From NCBI GenBank assembly GCA_963800415.1, contig CAWDBS010000049.1, positions 1-64,000 on the forward strand: a DNA stretch of 64,000 nucleotides. Direction: 5' to 3'. Below the pieces are notes generated by a model. It saw nothing but the letters and a program-made list of their open reading frames with translations, did not search any database and was not told the DNA's origin. Each line of letters starts with the position of its first letter. Within the stretch, counting starts at the first letter, position 1. The position numbers and the translations under genes are program-made. This DNA is from Palsa-504 sp963800415. GTDB taxonomy: Bacteria > Actinomycetota > Actinomycetes > Streptosporangiales > Streptosporangiaceae. Below, one piece after another: positions 8,830 through 15,850 of the stretch.

Positions 8830-9087
8830 CTAGCCCTGGACGTTCAGCTGCTCGATGGGATCGGTGGGCATGCTCATCGCTTCCAGCAGTGCACGCAGTT
8901 CATCTCTTTCATCAGGAGTAACAGGCATATTGTGCGCGGCCAGCGATGCGGCAATTTCTATGGTCAGCAAACCGTATTCGCCACCACCGCGCATACGCTT
9001 GACGCTCCACAGCGCGCTCTCGGTCAAGCGATCGGCGAAACGTTCGGGTAGTGCTTCGGCCTGATCGATTATCTCATCTTCAGTCAC
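8830..9087 (-). CDS. MafI-type immunity-like protein
   Basis: 85 aa, acidic, helical: MTEDEIIDQAEALPERF at the start, then YGLLTIEIAASLAAHNMPVT and ELRALLEAMS. Size, composition and the pattern of a central short helix plus 'vP(V/L)TPEE' resemble the MafI family of immunity proteins that neutralise EndoU-type toxins. Its ATG overlaps the stop codon of the EndoU-domain frame by four bases (9084-9087), the usual toxin-immunity coupling. The gene is intact although the toxin is not, so it may act as an orphan antidote. The family call is moderately sure; the pairing is the stronger evidence. Confidence 0.7.
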   Translation of the reverse strand: MTEDEIIDQAEALPERFADRLTESALWSVKRMRGGGEYGLLTIEIAASLAAHNMPVTPDERDELRALLEAMSMPTDPIEQLNVQG

Positions 9088-9769
9088 GAGATCCCTTTCC
9101 TGGGATTGCGTACCACGCCGGGGCTGCCCTCTTCAGGCCAACCGGTCAAGATGTTGCCCGCTGCGTTCGACCACGGCTGAAACCTCCACGTTGTCACGGG
9201 TGCCGGTGCAGAGCCACGTGTCATTCCAATCCTGACGCGTAGGTGGCTTATCGGGTCTACGTGCGACATCCAGCAGAGCTCGATGATTTTCGTGTCGTCC
9301 CAGCTAGCGGGAAACTCAGTCTTGCCAGGCTTGCCGACTCCGTGACGGTGCCCGCCCCCGCCCTCGGCCCCGTCACCGTCGAGTATGTGCATAGTGCGTT
9401 CGGGGCTGACGCGGATGGCCTCCGCGAGCGGCCGATCCGCGGCATCTACCGCATCCCAGCCGGAATGATCCGTTCGCGAATCGGCCGTATCAGGTTCGTC
9501 AGCCGACCCACCTCCAGCCGGCCCGCCGTCACCAGGCCCGCGTCACCAGGCCCGCCGTCAGTCGCCCCGCCGTCACCAGGCCCACGGTCAGCAGGGCCGC
9601 GGTCAGCCGCGCGCAGCACCTCGTCGTACTCCTCGCGGGTCCGCGGCTCCACTGCCTCAGCTCGGGCCGCCGCCGCCGCGCCGCCGCTGTCCGCACTGCG
9701 ACGCGGAAGATGCTGGTCAGGCCGGGCATCACCCGCCTCGAAGTCGTCGTCGGGCCGGTCTAGTGCCAT
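9084..9769 (-). pseudogene. EndoU-domain polymorphic toxin, multiply frameshifted
   Basis: Reading across frames gives one protein of about 228 residues starting MALDRPDDDFEAG at 9769. It has a Gly/Asp/Pro repeat linker, then DRPLAEAIRVSPERT and the EndoU nuclease start (HILDGDG, GHRHGVGKPGKTEF). The frame changes near 9540, again near 9265 (after KIIEL, continuing LLDVARRPDKPP and CTGTRDNVEV), and back near 9150 (ILTGWPEEGSPGVVRNP). EndoU toxins cleave RNA. The His/Gly-rich motif and the GVVRNP end are family marks. There is no N-terminal secretion domain, so this was probably a standalone toxin cassette. Three frame changes mean no active protein, unless the assembly is wrong. Confidence 0.75.
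9530..9612. repeat. Degenerate GTCACCAGGCCCGC-type tandem repeat
   Basis: Imperfect repeats of a 12-15 base unit encode the Gly-Pro-Gly-Asp-rich linker of the toxin pseudogene. The first frame change of that gene falls inside this slippage-prone tract. Confidence 0.5.
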
Positions 9770-9904
9770 CAGGCACTCCGAGATCCAGCTAGCACACAAA
9801 GTGTTCTATTCATCGCAATGTGTTGATATTACGGCCGTCCGGCTGGTCACATGCCCGATCGCGGCGCCAGTTTCCGGAGCCGTAATAACTTCCGGCCGGA
9901 ACCC

Positions 9905-9994
9905 GGCAGCGGAACCCGGGCAGCGGAACCCGGCCAGAACCCGGGCAGCGGAACCCCAGGCAGCGGAACCCCAGGCAGCGGAACCCCAGGCAGC
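9905..9994. repeat. 15-bp tandem repeat (GGCAGCGGAACCCCA)
   Basis: About six copies of GGCAGCGGAACCC-plus-two, the last three nearly identical (9945-9990), interrupted once by a shortened unit. It lies in the otherwise gene-free 9770-10149 interval upstream of the cytochrome b gene. Nothing in it looks like a promoter, and overlapping open frames there are products of the repeat. Confidence 0.7.
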
Positions 9995-10149
9995 AGACGT
10001 CATCCGGAACCTATCCAACGGACGGGACCTTGGTCCCTAAACCTGATGACTCACATCACTACAAGGTGCCTTCTGACACGGACCAAACTCATCGCAACGA
10101 TTTGTTTGCCGCGCGGAACTGGTCCGCGGTGGCCGACCAGGAGGCTACG

Positions 10150-11880
10150 GTGATATCCATCGCTATGGCGGGACACGCTCCCGCCGCCATCGATCTGAAC
10201 CACCCTGGTTCTTACCTGAACTGGAACATCTTCACGATTTCTGTGTCGAACCTCGTGCTGATAGCGGTGATGGTGGCCATCTTCGGTGCCGCGCTGCTGC
10301 TGCCGTTCCCGGGGCGCCACCGTGCTCTCGAGCCAGCCCAGGAGGCAACGGAACCAGAGGAGCCTGCTGCCTACCAGGCGGCCCCGGGGGATGAGCGGAT
10401 GTGGACGGCGCGGGTACGCCGCGGGGCGATGACCACGCTGCCGCCGAACAAGATGCTGCCCGATCGCCAGCCCGCCTACGTCGCCTCCTGGGTGTACGTG
10501 TTCGGCGTCGCGTCTTTGGCCGCGCTTGGCATCGTCATCGTGAGCGGTTTCGCTCTCGCGCTCGGCGGCCCCGACTGGTGGCACACCAACTCGGTCGGGC
10601 ACTTCTTCAACAGCCTGCACATGTGGAGCGTCGAGCTGTTCATGGCGCTGCTGGTCATCCACCTGTGGGGCAAGTTCTGGATGGCCGCCTGGCGCGGCCG
10701 CCGGGCCATGACCTGGATAACCGGTGTGGTCGCCTTCCTCGCCTCCATCGTGGAGTGCTTCACCGGGTACCTGTCCCAGCAGAACTTCGACTCCCAGTGG
10801 ATCGCCACCAACGGCAAGGATGCGTTCAACGAGGTCGGAGTCGGGGCGTTCTTCAACCTGATGAACTTCGGCCAGATGCTGATGTGGCACATCGTGCTGC
10901 TCCCGATCATCCTCATCGCGATCATCGGCGCGCACGTGCTGCTGGTCCGGATGCGCGGCGTCAGCCACCCGCTGCCCGTCAGCAGGCCCAAGGGCGTGGC
11001 CGCCAGGCTCGCGGCCACGAAAGCCGACCGGGCGGCGTGGCGCGGCCCGACCAGGCGTTACGACATCCTGAAGGAAGGCACCATCGCGACCGTGGTGATC
11101 CTGGTGCTCACCGTTGGCCTCGCCGCCCTGCTGTCCTCGCCCGATGACCCGCCGGTCACGGTCCGCAGCTGGACCCAGGTCGCCCCCGCCGACTTCCTGG
11201 CCACCGCGGCCAGCGAACTGAACGGCACCAGCCTGACCGCGACCTACGGGCCGCCTTACAACACCAACGGAACCCCGCAGAGCCTATGGTTCGCCCCCGC
11301 GAACATTGCCGGTGTGCGGCAGCCCATCGACCCGGCGAAGACCTTCGTGCTGGACCCGCTGACCAAGGCCGCTCCCACCGACCCGGCGCTGGCCGCAGCC
11401 CTGGCCACCTGGAACGCTGCGTCCGCCGACCAGCAGAACAAGTGGGCGACCAACTACCTGAACGCGATGCCCAAGGTCAAGTTCGTCAACGGAACGCCGG
11501 TGCTTCCCGCGGGCGACTACGGTCCCGTCCCGGCCATGCTCGCCACCTCGCTGACACTGGCCCGTAGCGGCGCCATCGACGCCGCCCTGAGCGGGGCCCA
11601 GCCGTTCTACGGCACCGACTTCACCAAGCCGCTGCTGTACCTCGAGGACGGCGCTTACTACGCCGACCAGGCGACCGCCGCTCACCTCACCGGCGACCAG
11701 TGGGGCGTGATGAACGAGACCGGCAGTTACCCCGGCCAGCCCTGGCTGTGGCTGTTCCAGATGTGGTACCACGTTCATGGCTGGAGTAACTCCGACAACA
11801 TCGACCTGATCGCCATCTACATGACCGGCCTGGCCACCCTGCTGCTGCTGGCCATCCCGTTCATTCCCGGGCCTGCGTGA
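10150..11880 (+). CDS. Orphan cytochrome b with extra extracytoplasmic domain
   Basis: About 576 aa from GTG 10150 (CAGGAGG five bases upstream; ATG 10165 is the alternative). One N-terminal membrane helix is followed by a four-helix cytochrome b N-terminal domain with haem-ligand histidine pairs at about H157/H171 and H247/H262. The 14 and 15 spacing is b6f-like. Another helix, a soluble region of about 200 residues beginning SSPDDPPVTVRSW, and a last helix near the end follow. Relatives act as menaquinol-oxidising subunits, but no Rieske or cytochrome c gene is adjacent. The TGA at 11878 is followed, one frame over, by LRDIPRWIPMHRLVW, then again in the first frame by a tail ending at TAA 11997. 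Two compensating indels are therefore likely, and the true end is probably 11997. Confidence 0.88.
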   Translation: MISIAMAGHAPAAIDLNHPGSYLNWNIFTISVSNLVLIAVMVAIFGAALLLPFPGRHRALEPAQEATEPEEPAAYQAAPGDERMWTARVRRGAMTTLPPNKMLPDRQPAYVASWVYVFGVASLAALGIVIVSGFALALGGPDWWHTNSVGHFFNSLHMWSVELFMALLVIHLWGKFWMAAWRGRRAMTWITGVVAFLASIVECFTGYLSQQNFDSQWIATNGKDAFNEVGVGAFFNLMNFGQMLMWHIVLLPIILIAIIGAHVLLVRMRGVSHPLPVSRPKGVAARLAATKADRAAWRGPTRRYDILKEGTIATVVILVLTVGLAALLSSPDDPPVTVRSWTQVAPADFLATAASELNGTSLTATYGPPYNTNGTPQSLWFAPANIAGVRQPIDPAKTFVLDPLTKAAPTDPALAAALATWNAASADQQNKWATNYLNAMPKVKFVNGTPVLPAGDYGPVPAMLATSLTLARSGAIDAALSGAQPFYGTDFTKPLLYLEDGAYYADQATAAHLTGDQWGVMNETGSYPGQPWLWLFQMWYHVHGWSNSDNIDLIAIYMTGLATLLLLAIPFIPGPA

Positions 11881-12009
11881 CATCCCGAGGTGGATCCCGA
11901 TGCACCGGCTCGTCTGGCGCAACTGGAACCAGCAGTCCGCCGCCGGACCCGCTCGCCGCAGAGCCGGACCAAGCCCGAACCCGCCGGGCAGAAATAACGA
12001 AAGGCCCTG

Positions 12010-12047
12010 GCCCGGGTGCGAGGGAGAGTCTTCCCTCGCACCCGGGC
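12010..12047 (+). terminator. Strong hairpin, likely Rho-independent terminator
   Basis: A perfect 16-bp stem (12010-12025 with 12032-12047) with a six-base loop, followed by TTTG. It is 13 bases after the predicted true stop of the cytochrome b gene, which fits transcription termination there. Confidence 0.8.
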
Positions 12048-12072
12048 TTTGCATGGCTGGGAAGATGGCGGG

Positions 12073-12156
12073 ATGCTCGCCGTCAGCTGGGACACCGTCC
12101 GGCTGTTCCTGCATGTGCTGGCCGCGCTGTTCCTCGGCGTGCTCCTGGCCGGCTAG
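12073..12156 (+). pseudogene. Stub of a CopD-like membrane protein
   Basis: 27 codons, MLAVSWDTVRLFLHVL then a hydrophobic run and TAG. The opening matches the first transmembrane helix of actinobacterial CopD-like or conserved membrane proteins that begin with a WDTVRLFLHVLAA motif. Everything after the first helix is missing, and the next gene begins 42 bases later. Treated as the remnant of a deleted gene; it could in principle be a one-helix peptide. Confidence 0.45.
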
Positions 12157-12198
12157 AGTGACCCGCCGAAAAGCGTCCTGCTGCAAGGGTGTGGCCGG

Positions 12199-13326
12199 AT
12201 GCTGATCCACCGTAACCTGGCTGCACGACCTGGACTGGAGGGAACGGCCGCCGTGCGCGATGACCCTTTCCCGGTGGAATGGACGGGGCGGCTGGCTGTC
12301 GTCGCCTTCCCCGTTCATGTCGACGTGTCCAACGCGGGCCAGCTCCGGGACCGGCTGCTGGCCGTGATCAACCGCGGGGCCGCCGTCCTGGTCGCGGATA
12401 TGACCGGCACCGCGTCGTGCGACCACTCAGCCGTGGAGGCCCTCGCGCGGGCCTGCCAGCGGGCGGCGATCAGCGGGACGCAGGTCAGGCTGGTGGTCAC
12501 CGCGCCGGTCGTCCGGCGCGTCCTCAGCATCGAAGGACTGGACCGGCTGGTTTCCATCTATCCCACGCTGGAGGCGGCCGCCGCCGCCGGGCCGGGAGCC
12601 GGAGGCGAAACACACGCTACGGAGCCCGTCGCATCCCAACCCGACGGCCGGCCCGCGGCCGCCGCAGAGACGGCGGGCGCGATCACCCCGGCCGTCCTCT
12701 GGCAGCTGTTCGACGCCCTCGGCGACGGCCTGTTGCTGACCAGACACGACGGGAAGATCGCCCTGGTCAACCGGCGGTGCGCGGAGATGTTCGGCTACCA
12801 GCGGGAGGAGCTGATCGGGCTGCCGGTCGACTCGCTGGTCCCGTCGGACCTGCGGGCCGCTCACCACGGCTACCGGGTCGGCTACCAGGACGCGCCGCAG
12901 GCCAGGCCGATGGCCGAACGGGCCCGGCTGGTCGCCCTGCGCAAGGACGGAGCCACGCTGCCGATCCAGATCAGCCTGAGCCCGGTGCCGACCGCCTCGG
13001 AGAACTTCGTCCTGGCGGTGATCCGTGACCCTAGCCAGACGCGGCGGCGGAAGGATCTCGCGGACCTGGCCCGGGACGCCGCGGCCGGAAATCCGCGGGC
13101 CACCGCCGATCTCATGAACCGGGTGGTGCATCGCCTGTTCCAGGTCGGGCTGAGCTTGCAGACCGCGGCGAGCCTGCCCGCCGATGTGGTGCGCGACCGC
13201 CTCGGCCAAGCACTGGACCAGCTAGACGACGTGATCCACGAGGTCAGGGACTACGCATTCATCTCCGGCGGCGACAGCGGAAGTGCGGACCCGGCGCCGT
13301 TAGGGACAGGCTGCCCGGTGAGCTGA
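12199..13326 (+). CDS. STAS-PAS sensor protein without kinase ATPase domain
   Basis: 375 aa. Residues about 20-130 form a STAS domain (LVADMTGTASCDHSAVEAL resembles the anti-sigma-antagonist phosphorylation site region). Residues about 165-275 are a PAS domain (LLTRHDGKIALVNRR, FGYQREELIG). The end (about 290-350) resembles the helical dimerisation region of HisKA_3 kinases (MNRVVHRLFQVGLSLQ). There is no HATPase domain, so it cannot phosphorylate itself. It probably senses a ligand through PAS and signals by protein contacts in a partner-switching pathway. The ATG at 12199 is used; GTG 12253 is possible. The 3' end overlaps the convergent SRPBCC gene by 76 bases. Confidence 0.8.
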   Translation: MLIHRNLAARPGLEGTAAVRDDPFPVEWTGRLAVVAFPVHVDVSNAGQLRDRLLAVINRGAAVLVADMTGTASCDHSAVEALARACQRAAISGTQVRLVVTAPVVRRVLSIEGLDRLVSIYPTLEAAAAAGPGAGGETHATEPVASQPDGRPAAAAETAGAITPAVLWQLFDALGDGLLLTRHDGKIALVNRRCAEMFGYQREELIGLPVDSLVPSDLRAAHHGYRVGYQDAPQARPMAERARLVALRKDGATLPIQISLSPVPTASENFVLAVIRDPSQTRRRKDLADLARDAAAGNPRATADLMNRVVHRLFQVGLSLQTAASLPADVVRDRLGQALDQLDDVIHEVRDYAFISGGDSGSADPAPLGTGCPVS

Positions 13327-13742
13327 GCCGCTACCCGGGCCAGGAAACTCCGGACGGTCGTGGCCGCGACCCGGTGCAGGAGGGTCCGGTCGAGCGCCTC
13401 GCCCAGCGGGCCGAACGGTGCCCGGTAGGACCCGGCCATCGTCAGCATCGTGCCCTCTTCGACAGGAGCGAGCTTCAGGTCGGCGTCCAGGACCGGGAAC
13501 AACCCGCCGCCGGGGCCGGTAGCCTCCCACCGCAGCGCCATCCCCGCCGATCGGTCGGTCCACGACAGCTCGCGGGCCTGCACCCGGACCAGCTTGGAGA
13601 CGCCGGGCACGCCCACCCGGGTCAGGCCGGTGTAGGCGTCCTCCGAAGGCCCGAACAGGGCACCGCTCTCGCTGAGCCGCCCCAGCCTTTCCCGGGCGAC
13701 GGCGAAGCTGACGTCCAGCTTCACCTCATCGCCAACAAACAT
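13251..13742 (-). CDS. SRPBCC-fold protein
   Basis: 163 aa from the ATG at 13742 (MFVGDEVKLDVSF). The alternation of strands and the C-terminal helix (LLHRVAATTVRSFLARVAAQL) fit the START/Bet v1-like (SRPBCC) fold, as in polyketide cyclase/dehydrase-like or carbon monoxide dehydrogenase subunit G-like proteins. Such proteins bind hydrophobic ligands; the ligand here is unknown. It lies between an acyl-CoA dehydrogenase and the STAS-PAS gene and overlaps the latter tail to tail. The longer open frame upstream to 13823 has no ribosome-binding site and lacks conserved sequence. Confidence 0.8.
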   Translation of the reverse strand: MFVGDEVKLDVSFAVARERLGRLSESGALFGPSEDAYTGLTRVGVPGVSKLVRVQARELSWTDRSAGMALRWEATGPGGGLFPVLDADLKLAPVEEGTMLTMAGSYRAPFGPLGEALDRTLLHRVAATTVRSFLARVAAQLTGQPVPNGAGSALPLSPPEMNA

Positions 13743-13854
13743 CTTTGCATTGCACCGGCCCGCAGACCTGGACGGCCAGGGACGAAGGTCCCGATTCGCC
13801 AGACCCGGAACCCCAAGGCACACGCCAGCACAGGCCAGCAGGGCAAAGAAGGCG

Positions 13855-14994
13855 CTACCTGAGCATTTCCCTGGCGATGACGAGCTGCTGGATCTGGCTG
13901 GTGCCCTCGTAGATCCGGAACAGCCGGACGTCGCGGTAGAGCCGCTCCACCGGGACGCCGCGGATGTACCCGGAGCCGCCGTGGATCTGGACCGCGCGGT
14001 CGGCGATCCGGCCGACCGCCTCGCTGGCGAAGTACTTCGCCGCCGAGGGCGCGAGCCGCCGGTCGGTGCCCGCGTCGTACCGGGCGGCGGCGTCGAGCAC
14101 CAGCGAGCGGGCCGCGAGGTACTCGGTCTGCGAGTCCGCGAGCATCGCCTGGACCAGCTGGTATTCGCCGATCGGGTGGCCGCCCTGGGAGCGTTCCTTG
14201 GCGTAGCTGACGCTCTCGTCGATCAGCCGCGCCGCGACGCCCACGCACATGGCCGCGATGACCAGCCGTCCGTGCGCCAGGCTCCGCATGGCGGTGGCAT
14301 AGCCGGCCTGAGCCGCCTCGCCGACCAGCGCGTCGCCGGGGACCCGGACGCCGGTGAAGGCGACATCGGCGGTCCACGCGCCGGCCTGGCCCATCTTGTG
14401 ATCCCGCGCCGCCACCGCCACGCCGCCGGCGTGAGCGGGCACGATGAACACGCCGATGCCCTTGCCGGGCGGCGCCTGCGGGTCGGTGCGCGCGAACACC
14501 ACGAATACGTCCGCCGCCGGGGCGTTGGTGATGTAGCGCTTGAGGCCGTCGATGACCCAGCCGTCACCCTCCGGCTTCGCCGTCGTCGTCAGGCGGCTCG
14601 GGTCGGATCCCGCGTCCGGCTCGGTCAGCGCGAACGACGCAACCACCTCGCCGGAGGCCAGCCGCGGCAGCCACTGCTTGCGCTGCTCGTCGGTGCCGGC
14701 CAGGACCAGGACCTGCCCGGCGATGCCGTTGTTGGTGCCGAACAGCGACCGGAACGCCGGGCTGGTGTAGCCGAGCTCGATGGTGACCAGGACCTGCTGC
14801 TCGACCGACAGGCCCAGGCCGCCGTACTCCGTGGGCAGCGCGTAGCCGTACAGGCCCATCTCCTTGGCCTGCGCGATCAGCCGGCCCGGGATCTCGTCGG
14901 AGGAGTCGATGCCGGCCTCGGCGGGCATCACCTCGCTCCGGATGAAGTCCCGCAGCACCTCGATCAGCTCATCGAACTCCGTCGTGCTCACCAT
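13855..14994 (-). CDS. Acyl-CoA dehydrogenase
   Basis: 379 aa, full length for the family. FAD and substrate motifs are clear: FALTEPDAGSDPS (about 130-142), the middle beta domain (WVIDGLKRYITNA) and the C-terminal helical domain with VQIHGGSGYIRG and the catalytic glutamate context FRIYEGTSQIQQ. It oxidises acyl-CoA thioesters to enoyl-CoA, passing electrons to ETF in the cytoplasm. The gene is monocistronic on the minus strand, 112 bases upstream of the SRPBCC start; they may be cotranscribed. The acyl chain specificity cannot be read from the sequence. GTG 14991 is an alternative start. Confidence 0.95.
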   Translation of the reverse strand: MVSTTEFDELIEVLRDFIRSEVMPAEAGIDSSDEIPGRLIAQAKEMGLYGYALPTEYGGLGLSVEQQVLVTIELGYTSPAFRSLFGTNNGIAGQVLVLAGTDEQRKQWLPRLASGEVVASFALTEPDAGSDPSRLTTTAKPEGDGWVIDGLKRYITNAPAADVFVVFARTDPQAPPGKGIGVFIVPAHAGGVAVAARDHKMGQAGAWTADVAFTGVRVPGDALVGEAAQAGYATAMRSLAHGRLVIAAMCVGVAARLIDESVSYAKERSQGGHPIGEYQLVQAMLADSQTEYLAARSLVLDAAARYDAGTDRRLAPSAAKYFASEAVGRIADRAVQIHGGSGYIRGVPVERLYRDVRLFRIYEGTSQIQQLVIAREMLR

Positions 14995-15106
14995 GAGCCC
15001 AGTCTCGGACCAGGAGCGAGCCGGTGTCTAGCAGAAACTCCTCCAGGAGGGGCCAGGGTGAAATACGGTTCGATCACGCCCCTTGCGCCAGCCTGACCCG
15101 CACGTG

Positions 15107-15850
15107 ATGATCTTTCCCATGCGACGCCGGACCGTCATCGCCGCCGCGGCGACGGCCGCGGTCCTGGCGCCGACCGGCTGCACGTCATCACAATCGCAGC
15201 CGCCGAGGCAGACCCTCCGCTTCTTCACCAGCCACCAGGCCGCCGTCGTCGCGGACGCCACCGCGCGGATCGCCCCCGGCCCCCGGGACGACCCGGCCGA
15301 GACCGGCCATCCAGGTGCTCGTGAAGCCGACGTGACCGGCTACATCGACACGATGCTGGGCGCGCTCGGCGGGCTCCAGGACACCAAGACGCCAGCAAGA
15401 ATCTTCGCGGGCGGACCGTGGAGCAACCGGCACACGTCCGGCCCCGACCTCATGGCCTTCTTCGTGAAGCTCGATCCAGTCGCCACGATCGCCTGGCGCC
15501 AGCGCCTGACCGCCTGGCAAAGCCAGTACCAGCACGGCATCGCCGCGCTGGACAAGCTCGCAGGCGGCGACTTCACCAAGGCGCCCCCCAGGGAACAGGA
15601 CAAGATCCTGGCTACCCAGTCCGTGGGCACGTTCACGGCCCTGCTGTTCGAGCACACCATCGAGGGCCTCTACGCCGGGCCCGAGTACGGCGGCAACCGC
15701 GGCCTGGCCGGCTGGCGGGAGATCGGCTTCCCCGGCGACATCCAGCCGCGCGGCTACACCCCCGACGAGGTGGAGCAGTCCGACGGCCACGACCCGGTCG
15801 ACAGCACCGGGATCGTGGCCGACGTGCTGAAGCTCCTCGGCGCCCTGTGA
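15107..15850 (+). CDS. Gluconate 2-dehydrogenase subunit 3-like, exported
   Basis: About 247 aa from ATG 15107 (ATG 15119 is equally good). A twin-arginine-like leader (MRRRTVIAAAATAAV) with a lipobox-like LAPTGC predicts export and perhaps lipidation. The mature part has the pattern of the small subunit of membrane GMC dehydrogenases (FFTSHQAAVVADATARI near the start, GWREIGFPG near the end). Small subunits of this type carry the leader and chaperone the FAD subunit across the membrane. Its stop overlaps the start of the FAD subunit gene (GTGA), showing tight coupling. No cytochrome c subunit gene follows. Confidence 0.85.
   Translation: MIFPMRRRTVIAAAATAAVLAPTGCTSSQSQPPRQTLRFFTSHQAAVVADATARIAPGPRDDPAETGHPGAREADVTGYIDTMLGALGGLQDTKTPARIFAGGPWSNRHTSGPDLMAFFVKLDPVATIAWRQRLTAWQSQYQHGIAALDKLAGGDFTKAPPREQDKILATQSVGTFTALLFEHTIEGLYAGPEYGGNRGLAGWREIGFPGDIQPRGYTPDEVEQSDGHDPVDSTGIVADVLKLLGAL

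Noticed and set aside
11878..11880. Recoded TGA or programmed frameshift in the cytochrome b gene
   Set aside because: No slippery heptamer or selenocysteine-type element is evident; two simple indels explain the pattern better.
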